A DNA stretch of 64,000 bases from Glebionis coronaria. Its lineage: Eukaryota; Streptophyta; Magnoliopsida; Asterales; Asteraceae. The first letter of the stretch is position 1, and each line of letters opens with the position of its first letter. The notes under the pieces were generated by a model, which saw only the letters and a list, made by a program, of their open reading frames with translations, ran no database searches and had not been told where the DNA came from. Positions 1-10,414 of the stretch are shown here, in pieces. The stretch spans positions 291,210,364 to 291,274,363 of the forward strand of contig CM046877.1 in the NCBI GenBank assembly GCA_025667525.1. The letters are read 5' to 3'. The translations under genes and the position numbers were made by a program.

Positions 1-910
1 AGGTCATATAGGAGCTTTTGGGCCATTTTTATAAATATTCTTCTTATTGGGCTTATTTTGGCCCAATAAAGGTCTGTTTTGGACTTTGGCCCATTCTGAG
101 GCCCATTAGGGGTATTTAGGTAATTTCAACTTCATTTCTGTGTTTATTAGGTTAAAATAAGCTAGTTTGCAACTTTTTAGAATTTTTTATAAATTTTGGA
201 TTTTTAATATTATTTTATTATTATTTTATTATTAAAAATTAAAATTTAGATTTTTCAAGTTTTTATATTTTTATTAGGTTAAATACATTAAGTTAGGAAT
301 TTTACAACTTTTAGAATATTTTTATTGTCATTAGATTAATTTTTATAATTATTTTTAGTTTTAAGAGTTTTTAATTGTTTTTAAATAGTTTTTATTAATT
401 TTAAAATTTTCAAAAAAAATTTAAAATTTGGTTAAGTCATTTTAGAGGTTTATAATTGAATAAATCTCATTTTGGGCTTTTTTTAATTAAATTGATTTTT
501 TGGGCTTTAATTAGCATTAAAAAATTATTATTTAATTAAATAAAAGGTTTGAGTGATTTTTGATTTTTTGTAAACTCTAATTACATTATTTATGATTTAT
601 TGTAATTTTCTAAGAATTTTTAGGGAGAATTTTTAATTTTGCTACTTTTTACGGTTTTACGTGTACGACTTTATCGTCCTAGTTTAATTCGTCATCGTAA
701 CCGTCATTCTCTTCTAATCTCATTTCTATTTTCTTTTCTCATAATCATAATCACATCATTAATCATCTCTTAGCACACACACCAAGCGTCCTTGATAACG
801 ATCCCCACTTTGGGTCATAACTTGTGGTTTTCCTAAATCACTTGTTAATACTTACCCTAATTACCCTTTTGTTTTTCCTAAAGCAAAGGTGTGTAAAAAC
901 TGCAATATCA
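1..910 (+). mobile_element. A1: 3' part of an Athila-type LTR
   Basis: This AT-rich stretch matches, block by block, the last ~900 bp of the A2 LTRs at 42.6-43.6 kb and 62.5-63.5 kb. Shared blocks include the repeated 'gcccatta' motif, the 'ttacgtgtacg' box with 'cgtaaccgtcattctctt' near 690-710, and a 'cacacacaccaag' tract near 775. It ends TATCA at 910, as the A2 LTRs do. Right after it, an open Tat gag frame begins at 911/912, so 910 is the true LTR edge and the LTR lies inside the gag of T1. Only the 3' part is in the window. It may be a solo LTR or the 3' LTR of a full element upstream. It is clearly more diverged from the A2 LTRs than they are from each other. Confidence 0.8.
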
Positions 911-1865
911 ATGGACCATGCCCATATGGTGCCAGATGTTCAATTCAACCTTGATCGGCAATGCTCGTGATTGGTTTGAGGGACTTCCTCCCCGAAGCAT
1001 TGATAGCTTCACTGAGCTGCGTACTGCGTTCAAGAACAATTATACTCAGCGAAAGAAGTTTAATAGTGACCAGGTCTCGTTGGCAACCGTCAAGCAACGG
1101 CCTGGGGAATCTACGGAGGCCTTCACCGAATGCTTCAATGAAGAGTGCACACGCACAAAGACAATGCCGGAACTTCTAAAAATTTCCGATTTTATGCACG
1201 CCATAACGGACAGGGAATTAATCAGACGTCTCAATGACAAGCGACCGGAGAAGTATGACGACCTTATGGAAAGGGTCAGGAACTTCATAGAGGGAGAAAC
1301 CGCGGTAGCCGCGGCCTACCCTTCAAAAGGAAACAGCTATCGATCGAACGACCAGTCCGGGAGACAGTCGGGTGGTCAAAGCAACCAGGGCAGTGGGAGG
1401 AGCTCGGACTACAAGAGCCAAAACAAAGGAGGGCGGTCGGAGGAAAAATTTACCCCTCTAAAGATCTCATTCCCTCCTATCACGGCAAGTGACGTAGCTG
1501 ATGCGCCTCTCACGATTGAAATAAGCATTGGAACACACAATGTCCGTCGTATGTATGTGGACGGAGGGTCACCGGTAGAAGTACTATACGAAAAATGTTT
1601 CGTACAGCTACGACCAGAAATAATAAGCCAATTAGCACCGGCCACGTCGCCGCTCATCGGCTTTAGTGGAGACACCATTTGGCAAATAGGACAGTTGTGT
1701 CTGCTTATAACCATTGGGAATGAAGAGCATTCCACCACGGCGTGGATGAACTTTATGGTGATACGCTCACACTCTCCATACAATGGGATCATAGGCAGAC
1801 CAGGTATCGTGGCCATACGGGCAGTACCCTCCACAGCTCACGGAATGATTAAATTCCCTGTGTAA
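911..1865 (+). pseudogene. gag: T1 Gag (C-terminal part) and protease
   Basis: An open frame of about 318 codons entered from A1. The first residues, W-T-M-P-I-W-C-Q-M-F, match the usual Tat gag capsid segment. The capsid-like part runs to about 1320 and is followed by a basic Ser/Gly/Gln-rich linker (about 1320-1450). The protease follows, with its active site written D-G-G-S near 1557-1572, the Tat form of D-T/S-G. The CCHC zinc knuckle normally found between linker and protease is absent. The linker passes straight from 'EKFTPL' to 'KISFPP' near 1450-1470, which I read as an in-frame internal deletion. The frame ends at TAA 1863-1865, with a second TAA at 1908-1910. Pol continues in the same frame, so these are nonsense changes in a once single Gag-Pol frame. 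Confidence 0.8.
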
Positions 1866-1911
1866 GGAGGAATAGTCACTATCTATAACACAATCATACC
1901 AGCATCCTAAT

Positions 1912-3296
1912 GTCATACCGTGACAACACCAGTTGCACCTGTTCCACCCAAGGATGGATCACCACCTCCCAACTGGAAGGTAGCAATCCATCCTGATTAT
2001 CTGGAACAAGAGGTATCCATAGCAGGAATACTCTCGAATAGCGACAAGAGGGCCATGTGCTCTCTCCTAAAAGCAAACTTAGATGTATTCGCATGGGAGC
2101 CCAAGCATATGACAGGCGTACCACGTGTGATAGCAGAACATAAACTCCAAATCCGCCATGGATATCCTCCCGTTAAGCAAAATAAGCGCGGTCAGGTACC
2201 AAAACGCAGCCAAGTAATATTGGATGAAGTACGGAAATTGGTGGATGTAGGTATTATGCGCGAGGTGTACTACCACGAGTGGTTATCCAATCCGGTCATG
2301 GTCAAGAAGCATGACGGGAGCTGGCGCATGTGCGTGGACTTCACAGATCTGAACAAAGCTTGTCCGCAGGACTGCTATCCGTTACCGGAGATTGACTGGA
2401 AGGTGGAATCCCTATGTGGATATCCCTTTAACTGCTTCTTGGATATATACAAAGGATACCACCAGATCCAGATGGCGGAAGAGGACGCAGAGAAGACGGC
2501 ATTCCATACTAGTCAAGGCGTGTACTGTTATACAAAAATGCCATTCGGACTAAAGAACGTCGGGGCAACGTATCAGAGGCTTGTTGACAAAGCCTTCGAC
2601 TCACAGACAGGCCACAATCGTGAGGTCTATGTTGATGATTTAGTCATCAAAAGTCATACGGAGGATGCACTTCTCCGTGACGTCCAAGAGATGTTTGATA
2701 CATTGAGGAGGATTAACATGAAACTGAATCCAAAGAAATGCACGTTTGGTGCAACTGAAGGGATGTTCCTTGGATATATGATTGATCCAAATGGCATCAA
2801 GCCTTGCCTGGAAAAGACGGACGCGGTAATACAGTTACCATCTCCCCAGACGCGAAAAGAGGTAATATCATTAAATGGGAAGTTGGCCGGGCGAAACAGG
2901 TTCTTATCGAAGTCCACGAAGAAGTCACTCCCCCTATTCAAAACAATCAAGGAGTGCATCAAGAAGGGAGATTTCCGGTGGACAAAGGACGCGGAGGAAG
3001 ATTTTGGTCAGCTCAAGCAACACCTCGCATCTCTTCCTATGCTAGTGGCCCCCCGGCCCAAGGAGGAGCTCATCATGTATTTGTCAGCCACACATGGAGC
3101 AATAAGTGCGATACTCATGACAGATAGGGACACAGTCCAAACTCTGGTCTACTTTATAAGCAGAACACTACAAGGGACAGAGTTGAATTATTCTTCTATG
3201 GAGAAATTGGTTTTGGCATTAGTGTTTGCCACGAAACGGTTACGCCGGTACTTTCAGGCGCAACCAATTGTGGTTATTACTGATCAACCAATATAA
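1912..3296 (+). pseudogene. pol: T1 reverse transcriptase
   Basis: About 460 residues of Ty3/gypsy reverse transcriptase, which copies element RNA into DNA in virus-like particles. Visible landmarks are W-R-M-C-V-D-F-T-D-L-N-K-A (near 2323-2360), P-F-G-L-K-N-V-G-A-T-Y (near 2542-2575) and the catalytic Y-V-D-D at 2628-2639. After these come the connection region and the start of the RNase H fold (R-Y-F-Q-A-Q-P-I-V-V-I-T-D). The frame is the same as gag. It is broken by TAA 3294-3296 right after 'TDQPI', and downstream RNase H sequence continues in that frame. The first in-frame GTG (1920) is not a biological start, because the protein is part of a polyprotein. Confidence 0.85.
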
Positions 3297-4484
3297 CAAG
3301 TCATCTCAAGACCAGATGTGGTCGGTAGGCTACAGAAGTGGAGCATTCTATTGGGAGAACATAACATCTCTTATAGACCAAGGACAGCGGTTAAAGGCCA
3401 AATCTTGGCAGATTTCTTGATAGAGAAGCCGGACGAGGATGGACCGGTCGTACAACGAGAGGAAACTCCAGCATAACCTTGGGTATTATTCACTGACGGA
3501 TCCTCGTGCACGGATGGATCAGGAGCTGGTCTCATCCTTACGAACCCGGAAGGAATGGAGTTTATATACGCCCTACGCTTTGAGTTCACAGCCACCAATA
3601 ATGAGGCAGAATATGAAGCATTGATTGCGGGTTTAAAAATCGCCGCTAGAATGGGAGTCCGCAACCTTGAGGCCTACGTAGACTCACGGCTTGTCGTGAA
3701 CCACATTCAAGGGGGTTACATAGCCAAGGAGGATAACATGGTTCGATACTTGGAGAAAGTCAAGTCACTCATCGCTGCTTTCAGGAAGTTTTCTATCAAA
3801 CAGGTACCAAGAGGTGAAAACAAAAAGGCGGACGCTCTTAGTAAGATCGCGTCTACAAGTTTCGCCCACTTATCCAACCAAGTCTTGGTAGAAATACTAA
3901 AGGAAAAGTCTATAACGGAAGGGGAAGTCGCAGCTATTGTTGAGGAAGACGGACCTACATGGATGACCCCGATCATCAACTATTTGAATAATGAAACCCT
4001 TCCGGACGAGGAAAAGGCGGCACAGCGTATCAAAAGGAAGTCGCAACACTTCGAGCTTCGAGAAGGTATTCTTTACAAGCACTCTTTCTTACAGCCGTGG
4101 TTGCGGTGTGTTGGGCCACGCCAGGCTACTTATGTGATTAGTGAGATACATGAAGGGTTATGCGTCATGCACATAGTTCCCGAATCTGTAGTAGCTCGAG
4201 CTCTATGCACAGGATATTATTGGCCTACTATGCATAGTGATGCACGCGACATGATTCGCAAATGCAGTGATTGCCAAGTGCACAGACCAGTACCACGACA
4301 TCCGCAGCAGGAACTAAGACCCATTACATCCCCATGGCCATTCTATAAGTGGGGGATTGACATTGCAGGACCTTTCCCCGTAGCTGTAAGGGGAGTTAAG
4401 TCCTTGATTGTCGCAATGGACTACTTTACACGCTGGATAGAGGCTAAGGCAGTAAAATCCATCACAAGCAAACAAGTTAAAAAA
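3297..4484 (+). pseudogene. pol: T1 RNase H and N-terminal half of integrase
   Basis: This continues the RT frame after a TAA at 3294-3296 and contains a second in-frame TAA at 3474-3476. A typical Tat-type archaeal-like RNase H follows: F-T-D-G-S near 3489-3503, then T-N-N-E-A-E-Y-E-A-L near 3594-3624 and V-D-S-R-L-V near 3678-3695. The integrase then begins with a zinc-binding region of two His (in E-I-H-E-G and V-M-H) and C-S-D-C near 4264-4275. The first catalytic Asp is in G-I-D-I-A-G-P (Asp codon 4359-4361). The frame is lost near 4480-4490, where the catalytic core continues in another frame, so there is an indel there. Confidence 0.82.
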
Positions 4485-5193
4485 GTTTGTTTGGGAGAAC
4501 ATCGTGTGCCGTTTTGTCTTGCCAGGAGAAATCATCTCGGACAACAGGAAGCAGTTCGCGGTAAATCCTTTCAAAGACTGGTGCGCAACATTGAATATCA
4601 CGCGTCGCTTCGCATCTGTTAAACATCCGCAGACAAATGGTCTTGTGGAACGAGCAAATAGAAGCTTGGGTCAAGGCATCAAGGCACGCTTGGATGAACG
4701 AAGTGCCAAATGGGTGGATGAACTGCCACATGTTCTATGGGCACATAGGACTATGATCAAAACAGCCAATGGGGACACTCCATTTGCACTGGCCTACGGC
4801 ACTGAAGCCGTTATACCAGCAGAAATCAGAATGCCGACCATCCGCACAGCGGAGGTTAATGTAGTCACAAATGACGAGCAACTCTGGATTAATCTGGACA
4901 TGTTGGAGGAAAAAAGAGAGATAGCAGCCATCAATGAGGCCAAGTCCAAGGCACGGATGAAGGCTTATTATGACGCCAAGGTTAAAGGTGTTTCTTTTCG
5001 ACCGGGAGATTTTGTTTATCGTGCCAACGAGGCAAGCCGAGCGGAGAATACAGGAAAGCTGGGCCCTAAGTGGGAAGGATCGTATGAGGTTACGGAAGCC
5101 TTAGGATGGGGCGCATACAAGTTACGTGACATGGATGGTCGTGACTTGGAACGCACATGGAATATCTGCAATCTTAAAAGGTGTTATCTTTGA
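4485..5193 (+). pseudogene. pol: T1 integrase, catalytic core and C-terminal domain
   Basis: Integrase joins the DNA copy to the host chromosome. This frame, shifted relative to the upstream half, holds the second catalytic Asp in I-I-S-D-N and the Glu in N-G-L-V-E-R-A-N-R, completing the D,D(35)E triad. It also has the W-A-H-R-T motif and a C-terminal segment typical of Ty3/gypsy integrases (K-L-G-P-K-W-E-G-S-Y-E-V). It ends L-K-R-C-Y-L, a usual Tat polyprotein terminus, with the stop at 5191-5193. Apart from the frameshift, this half is intact. Confidence 0.85.
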
Positions 5194-5931
5194 AAAGCTA
5201 CGGCTTCCGCATGGACACTCCGCTATATCTAGCTTCAATGAAGATACATGGGTTCTCTTTGTTTTATTTTTTATGCTTTCTAGGTTCCCTTTGTTTTTTA
5301 GGATTTCCCATTCTTGTCAAAACAAAAAACATAAACGTTCTAATAAAATGTCGTGGTGCCTAGCTAGCTCCACGGCTCGTTCTTGTGCAAATTATTGTCT
5401 TACTTTTTTAGATTCTATGAACAAATTATTGTCGTATATATTTAGTTGTTATTACTATAATGTGCTATCTCTTATTCATATGCATTCATTCAATACCGTA
5501 CATGTACTATGCGCCTCCAGGCGGGGTAAGAGGATTAAGTGAGCCTAATAATTCAACTTTTCGTATAAGAGGGATGAAACCCCAGTGACACGGATCATGT
5601 ATCCTTACTAGACACCTTACTCACAAGACGTTGTGATAAGTTTCCATATGCCGCGCTCACGTAGTGCTTTGCATGGTAAAGACGCACGCCGCACGTCTCG
5701 TAAAATATAGACTTGATTTCATTTTTGAGTAAGACGTGACATGTCATGCAACACATGTATATGATATCTAAAATAAATAAATAAATACACAAGTTTCAAA
5801 TTCAAACCACCAAAATAGTCGTGGTCGTCACGGACTTGCTTGCATAAGTATAACAAGTTATCACAATAGCATCAGTTCTAGCCGTATACATACACGGACG
5901 AATAAAATGGTACAAATGTTTACAATGTAAA
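5194..5931 (+). other. T1 spacer between pol and the antisense gene
   Basis: No gene is seen. The stretch is AT-rich, with short unrelated ORFs and several AATAAA-like motifs around 5776-5790, which could end plus-strand transcripts downstream of pol. The antisense gene ends at 5932 on the other strand, so the two transcription units converge here. Confidence 0.5.
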
Positions 5932-6639
5932 TTACAAAGGAGGTAGGAAATCCCCTATCTCTTTCTTCCCTTCTTCAATCAAGGTGCGGAGGACCTCTCC
6001 GTGAGCATTCTTTCCATCTTGTGCCCTGATCATGTTCGCGTCCAGGGCCTCGGCCAGGAGCTTTTCACCTTTCATCACCTTCCACACAGAGTCGTAGGTG
6101 GGCAGGGTCAGTTGGATGGGATCAGCGGTGAGCTTGGACATTATTACCCCATTGGGGGCATCCTTCAGTGACTCTAGATCGTCTAGGAAGGGGTGTTGAA
6201 TTTCAGCAAGGGCGGCCATTGATGAGGTCATCTTGTCTTCGGCTAGAGGGTTGTGGTAGGCATGCTGGGTAATATCTTCTTCCTTGCTTATTAGCTCCGC
6301 ATCTTTGATCAGCCCCTCGTGCCTACCACGGTCAATACCGTCCGATACAATGTCAGAAAAAGCCTGCAACAGGTAAGGAGCCTCCGTTACCTTGCTCACA
6401 GCGAGCCGCATTCCCTGGCCAACCATCCATCTACGCCCAGCTATGGCTGTGAGCAAAGGAGGACACAACACTTCGGCGCAGTCCGTTGACATCCTGCTTA
6501 GCTCACCCTCAGCTACCGCAGCTTGCTCTTCCAAGGTAGCGTACGCCTGGGTAAGTTCATCCTTCAGCGTGTCGCGCTCCTGATAAATAGTGAAGGCTTG
6601 TACGGTTACGGCTTTAGTGGCGGCTTGGGCTGCAGATAC

Positions 6640-6720
6640 CTATGCATGATACTTGGAGTTACTACAAAGACAAATATGGGTTTTTTGCGTGAACAAATAA
6701 GTGTTAATATAAGTATATAC
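6640..6720 (-). other. Intron 3 of the T1 antisense gene
   Basis: On the minus strand it starts GTATATAC at 6720 and ends ATGCATAG at 6640 (81 nt, phase 0). Read through, it ends in an in-frame TAG. Spliced, the coiled-coil frame A-S-N-E-K continues directly into V-S-A-A-Q-A-A-T-K. It is AT-rich, as plant introns are. This is the clearest of the three introns. Confidence 0.68.
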
Positions 6721-7251
6721 CTTCTCATTGGATGCAGCTAAAAGGGCCTCCAGCTCAGCAATGAGTTCATCACGTGCGTTGGCATGGTGGGCTTGTTCTT
6801 TGACAATTGACTCTGCCACGACCAACGTTGCCCGCAAGGATGTGATAGTTTTCTCGTGCTTATCCACCAGTTCTTCGCGGCGAGCTATCTTTCTATCAGT
6901 GCGACTCACATTAGCCAAAGCTTTGATCAGACGACGTCTTAGGGCTGCACCAACTATCACCTGGTGTGCGGAGGATACATCAAACTGCTCCAGCAGCGTC
7001 TCGTGCTCAGTTTTTCCAAATCTTGCGCCAGCGCTGGAGGAGTGATGTGTTCAATGAATTCAGAGCACTCGGACTCCACCTCCAACCTTGTTAAGCTAGA
7101 CAAGTTCCAGGCTAGGTGGAGGCTGGTGTCGGGTCCCTCAGGACGTCGCTCCTCAGCATGAGTTACGGGAGTGGATGGAGGTCTCATTGATGTCAAGGAT
7201 GAGGGTTCCCTTTCCACCTCCTTCTCTTGGGCTACTGTCGATGGGTCCACC

Positions 7252-7316
7252 CTGTTATTAACACTTATTAGTTTTGTTTCTGGATTATATCCTTTGAAAT
7301 GTTAATGGGTACTTAC
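7252..7316 (-). other. Intron 2 of the T1 antisense gene
   Basis: On the minus strand it starts GTAAGTACC at 7316 and ends AATAACAG at 7252 (65 nt, short but plausible for a plant). It is phase 2: AC at the end of exon 2 plus G from exon 3 gives Thr, restoring L-T-G-T-T-V-D-P. Removing it keeps the frame open across a region that otherwise changes frame. Confidence 0.6.
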
Positions 7317-7892
7317 GTAGTGCCAGTCAAGGGTTCTATGATGGTAGGAGCCACGGCATTCACAGGGGTGGCCATCCAGACTTGATTATCTGCGTGAAGC
7401 GAAAGGTCGACCTAGGTCGTGGAGGCGCTGCTCCTTTCCTGGAACTGCGGATGATCCTTCCTTAGCTTCTTTGGGTGAGCATTATGTGCCCCCGCCCCAT
7501 CCCCTAGGTTTTTTGCTACCTTCCTGGTAGTCTTCCGTTTCCTTAGATTTGGGCTTTGATGATTGCGGGGACCCAGAAGCTTGTATTGTTTCTTCATCAT
7601 CACCGGTGCGGTTGTCAGCAGGGTTGGTGAATTCTTCTTCTTCTTCTTCTTCTTCATCCTGGTGCGGCACGACGTCCTCTAGCAGCAGTTCTTCACCATC
7701 TTCATTATTAAAGTCAAGAGGGGACTTCTCAATCACGGGCTCTCCCTCATCTGATCGCTGCTCAGTGGTTTCTTCCAGCGGGATGGTTTTGTCTACGGTG
7801 GCTTCCAGCAGGGGGAGTTCATTTTCTTTCAGTGGTCGGAATCCTTCAGGAACTTTGCTTGGATCGCCTTGGCGTAATAATCCATGTAGCTT

Positions 7893-7975
7893 CTGCGGAC
7901 ATACAAATACACACAGATTAGTAATTTCACAAAGTACTTTGAGACATGTTTGTATCTACAGTATGAAAGACCTAC
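7893..7975 (-). other. Intron 1 of the T1 antisense gene
   Basis: On the minus strand it starts GTAGGT at 7975 and ends TCCGCAG at 7893 (83 nt). It joins the E-D-S-Y-P-C-F-L-T-E-R segment to K-L-H-G-L-L-R-Q-G-D-P. Donor and acceptor are good, but donor phase 1 and acceptor phase 0 disagree, so one indel lies nearby or the boundary differs slightly. Confidence 0.5.
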
Positions 7976-8669
7976 CCTGCCCACGTTCGGTCAGAAAGCA
8001 CGGATAACTATCCTCTCTCCCATAGTAGTAGCGGCTGATCCCTACAAGGCACAGGAAGTGCTCCGGCAAACCCCTATGGAATTCTGTGCGGTGGGTATCT
8101 AAAATTTTCCAATACTTACTACTATAGTCTTTGGATTTGAGAGGATAGTCTTTGGGTACTCTGGTTTTGAGGATGAATGGAGTGGGGAATACATTCTCAT
8201 CCACGAAAAAATAATTGTTGTACCAATTCTTAAGGGAATCTAAAGGTTTCCTATATGTCATGGGGGCGATCGCGGATCGTTTCTTGAATGACAGCCACCC
8301 ATTCACTAGTTGGGGGGAGTAAAAGACCCAAAATAGATTCACGATCGGGGTTACCTCACAAGTATGGCAGGTAATCTTAAACTGATTGACTTTACATGCC
8401 CTTATGCAGTGAAGCTGGGTTATGTGGAAGTCATAATATAGAAGCAGATCTACCAAAAACTTAGATAAGGGGATGCGGTAGTTAGCCGAATCAAATAGGC
8501 GTGTGTATACGCCTATCTTTCCCTTCGGAGCATCCGTAATCGCTTCACCGTCACCTGGATAGGTCGGATGTACGCTTTCAGGAATATAATACTTAGACAA
8601 AAAGTCTATGTATTTCTCCACAGGCATCACGTTAAGGACATCCGTGATAAGAGGATTGTCCTTCACCAT

Positions 8670-9144
8670 GTTTTATAAAAAGGATTTGAGAGGCGTGATG
8701 ATCTAACCTACGGTGGAGAAAATCCATGGGATAAGAAGCGAAGGTATGAAGGAATGAGCTTGGGAATAACAATGGCGGAAAGCAATATAAACTGTGTGTG
8801 TAACAGTAGCACACACCAACTCTTATATAGGGTTGCCTCGATTTTTGAGGTAGCATGGATGTGTTCGCCACGTGTAAGCCACTACACCCATCCAACGGAT
8901 GGGATTTCTAACACTTCTAAAACGTCAGAATGAACCCACGGGTCACTTCTTGACAGTTTTACGTGGCTCAAGGGTGGGCCTTTTTGGTGCACTTTTACAG
9001 GCGTGCGTCTAACAATTGACTACCATTAATGCATTCATTAAAGTTGTCCCGTTCGGCTTATTTTGGAGTGCGGCCGTAATTGCAACAGATAGGTCTACAT
9101 GACATTGTATAGTCTAGAGGTTACGCCTACGGCTGTAACAACTA
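8670..9144. other. T1 region between antisense gene and 3' LTR
   Basis: No protein-coding gene on the plus strand. The left part (8670-8830) would be the 5' leader of the antisense gene on the minus strand. The rest is the presumed promoter and the plus-strand sequence before the polypurine tract. Confidence 0.5.
8822..8829 (-). promoter_or_regulatory. TATA box for the T1 antisense gene
   Basis: On the minus strand the sequence reads TATATAAG, within CCCTATATAAGAG. It lies about 155 nt upstream of the ATG at 8667-8669, with a C/T-rich leader between. This fits a core promoter driving the antisense gene away from the 3' LTR. Position and motif only. Confidence 0.5.
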
Positions 9145-9157
9145 GACTGGGGGGACA
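9145..9157 (+). other. T1 polypurine tract
   Basis: A run of six G in 'gactggggggaca' lies directly upstream of TGATGACG, where the LTR starts. Ty3/gypsy elements use such a tract to prime plus-strand DNA synthesis. Confidence 0.65.
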
Positions 9158-9742
9158 TGATGACGTATAGTCCCCAGCCAGGTCATGAACCCGGCCCACG
9201 GGTACTACCCGCATCCGGCCCATTACTGATGGGTGGGATTAATGTCATTTAAGCTTATGGGCTTAGATGAACGGTAACCGCACACATGTGTGCGGCCCAC
9301 GGCCCGACATGGCCAGTACAGGGTTAGACAGAATCATACTCTTACTATGATTAGGATTTACCCCAAGGGAGAGGATATTCACTCACCATAATTAGAAGAT
9401 AAAAATCAATCTAATTCTGGTACTTATCCTTTCCTTGGGGCCGAAGCATCAGTGACAGCCCATTAGGGTTTCACTGCCTATATAAGAAACCCCCAAGGGT
9501 TCCACAAAGGTATTACATTCTAAACACTCATAACTCATCCGATTCTTAAACCCTAAACCGATTACTTACTCTTACGCCGGAGCTTAATCGTGGGATACAT
9601 TCCCACGGTAAGCCTAACCCGTGTTGTTTTAGTGTGCAGGATCCCAACCAGATATTTCACTTGGTGCAGGAGCCGGACCCCAGCCAACCCGAATTAAGCC
9701 TAATTCGGGTCTAGCAAGGATCATCCAACTTTTGTATCAACA
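9158..9742 (+). repeat. T1 3' LTR (585 bp)
   Basis: It starts TGATGACG right after the polypurine tract and ends ...TATCAACA at 9742, where G1 sequence resumes, so both TG and CA ends are present. It contains a TATA box at 9479-9486 (TATATAAG). It also holds three perfect palindromes or hairpins: 9278-9295, 9589-9607 and 9688-9709. The 5' LTR partner is outside the window, so the exact start (9158 or 9161) rests on the polypurine tract alone. Confidence 0.72.
9479..9486 (+). promoter_or_regulatory. TATA box in the T1 LTR
   Basis: TATATAAG in a GC-richer context, about 320 bp into the LTR. It is the probable core promoter of the element's genomic RNA, with a U3/R boundary expected near 9510. 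Confidence 0.55.
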
Positions 9743-10414
9743 TTATCATTGATAATTATCGCTTTAGGATTGAGACCGAACCTTGCGAGGATCTATATAA
9801 AGAAAAGTTTAAAAGCATCTGTAGGTAGGAGTTGGGATGAAGATACCCGACCCGCTAGACCTAAAATGATTGTTGAAATTAGGATCTGATTATTGACTGT
9901 CAGTAGTGGGCAAGAGGTTATGTGAATATGAAATGTAGATCTTGAAGTGCAGGATGGGTAGCAAAGTTATGCCGAGAATTTTTCATCATGGAAACATGAA
10001 TGTATGATCTGAAAGATCGTGGGAATCTAAGTCCCTGTTGTATGGGACCATTGACATAATGTAAAGATTTGGTCCGAGTGGCATATGAGCTAGATCTACC
10101 CTAGGACTTCAAGGGCTGCATGAATTATGTTTCGTATAACGAACTTGATAAAAATTTTATCAAGTGAAAATCTGATTATTGCTTAATAAAGTTTGGATCG
10201 GCGAAAAGTTGCCTTCATCGAAAAACGTGAACATCATGGATAGTGAAAGTAAGTCAACTTAAGCATGATCATATTACCATAGTTATGTTTGATGAAACTC
10301 GCATAATTGTAAGAAATTACACTTGTGAGAAAAGACCGGATGTAGAGGAAATACCCACATGGCTTTAACTCTATAAGAAGCGAGTAGTAAGATGAATCGA
10401 TCTTTGAGGGGTAA
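9743..10414 (+). mobile_element. G1: 3' end of the interior of a Ty3/gypsy element
   Basis: Non-coding here. It aligns by eye, nearly end to end, with 35950-36704 of G2. Shared landmarks are 'gtaggtaggagttgggatgaag' (near 9820; 'gtaagcaggagttgggatgaag' in G2), 'tatgtgaatatgaaatgtag', 'gacttcaagggctgc' and 'ggatcggcgaaaagttgc'. It leads into the G1 LTR through the weak purine stretch 'gaggggtaac'. The rest of G1 is on the other side of T1, outside the window. Confidence 0.75.

Larger units (their letters stand above)
5932..8669 (-). pseudogene. T1 antisense gene (Tat 'aORF'), four exons, broken
   Basis: A minus-strand gene opposite to gag-pol. I model exons 8669-7976, 7892-7317, 7251-6721 and 6639-5932, about 836 codons. 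Exon 1 (ATG 8667-8669) has a conserved hydrophobic/aromatic domain (Y-T-R-L-F, Y-R-I-P-L-S, L-Y-Y-D-F-H-I). Exon 2 is acidic with an E-run, then a K-K-L-R-K-D-H stretch. Exon 3 is a coiled-coil-like helix (R-R-R-L-I-K-A-L-A-N-V). Exon 4 has L-L-T-A-I-A-G-R-R-W and ends D-F-L-P-P-L. I recognise the same domain order in Asteraceae proteins called hypothetical; their function is unknown. Introns 2 and 3 keep frame; intron 1 leaves a phase mismatch. Other damage: a frameshift near 7490-7530, a TAG at 7412-7414 and a 1-nt loss near 7005-7012. Antisense extra ORFs in this position are established for Tat elements. Confidence 0.7.
911..9742 (+). mobile_element. T1: Tat-lineage Ty3/gypsy retrotransposon, 5' part outside the window
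   Basis: The element runs gag-PR (911-1865), RT (1912-3296), RNase H and integrase (3297-5193), a spacer, an antisense spliced gene (5932-8669, minus), a polypurine tract (about 9145-9157) and a 585 bp 3' LTR (9158-9742). RNase H before integrase marks Ty3/gypsy. The protein style and the antisense gene between pol and the 3' LTR mark the Tat group (Retand/Ogre-like). The start of gag and the 5' LTR lie upstream of A1. Downstream of 9742 the sequence resumes as G1 interior, so T1 inserted into G1. The frames carry several stops, so the copy cannot be autonomous. Confidence 0.85.

Noticed and set aside
911..5193. Endogenous pararetrovirus (Caulimoviridae)
   Set aside because: An integrase with a full D,D,E triad follows RNase H, and LTRs with TG...CA ends and a polypurine tract are present; these are LTR retrotransposon features.
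7549..8007. 152-codon plus-strand Ser-rich ORF
   Set aside because: Antisense shadow of the acidic exon 2 of the T1 antisense gene; the Ser run is the complement of the Glu codons.
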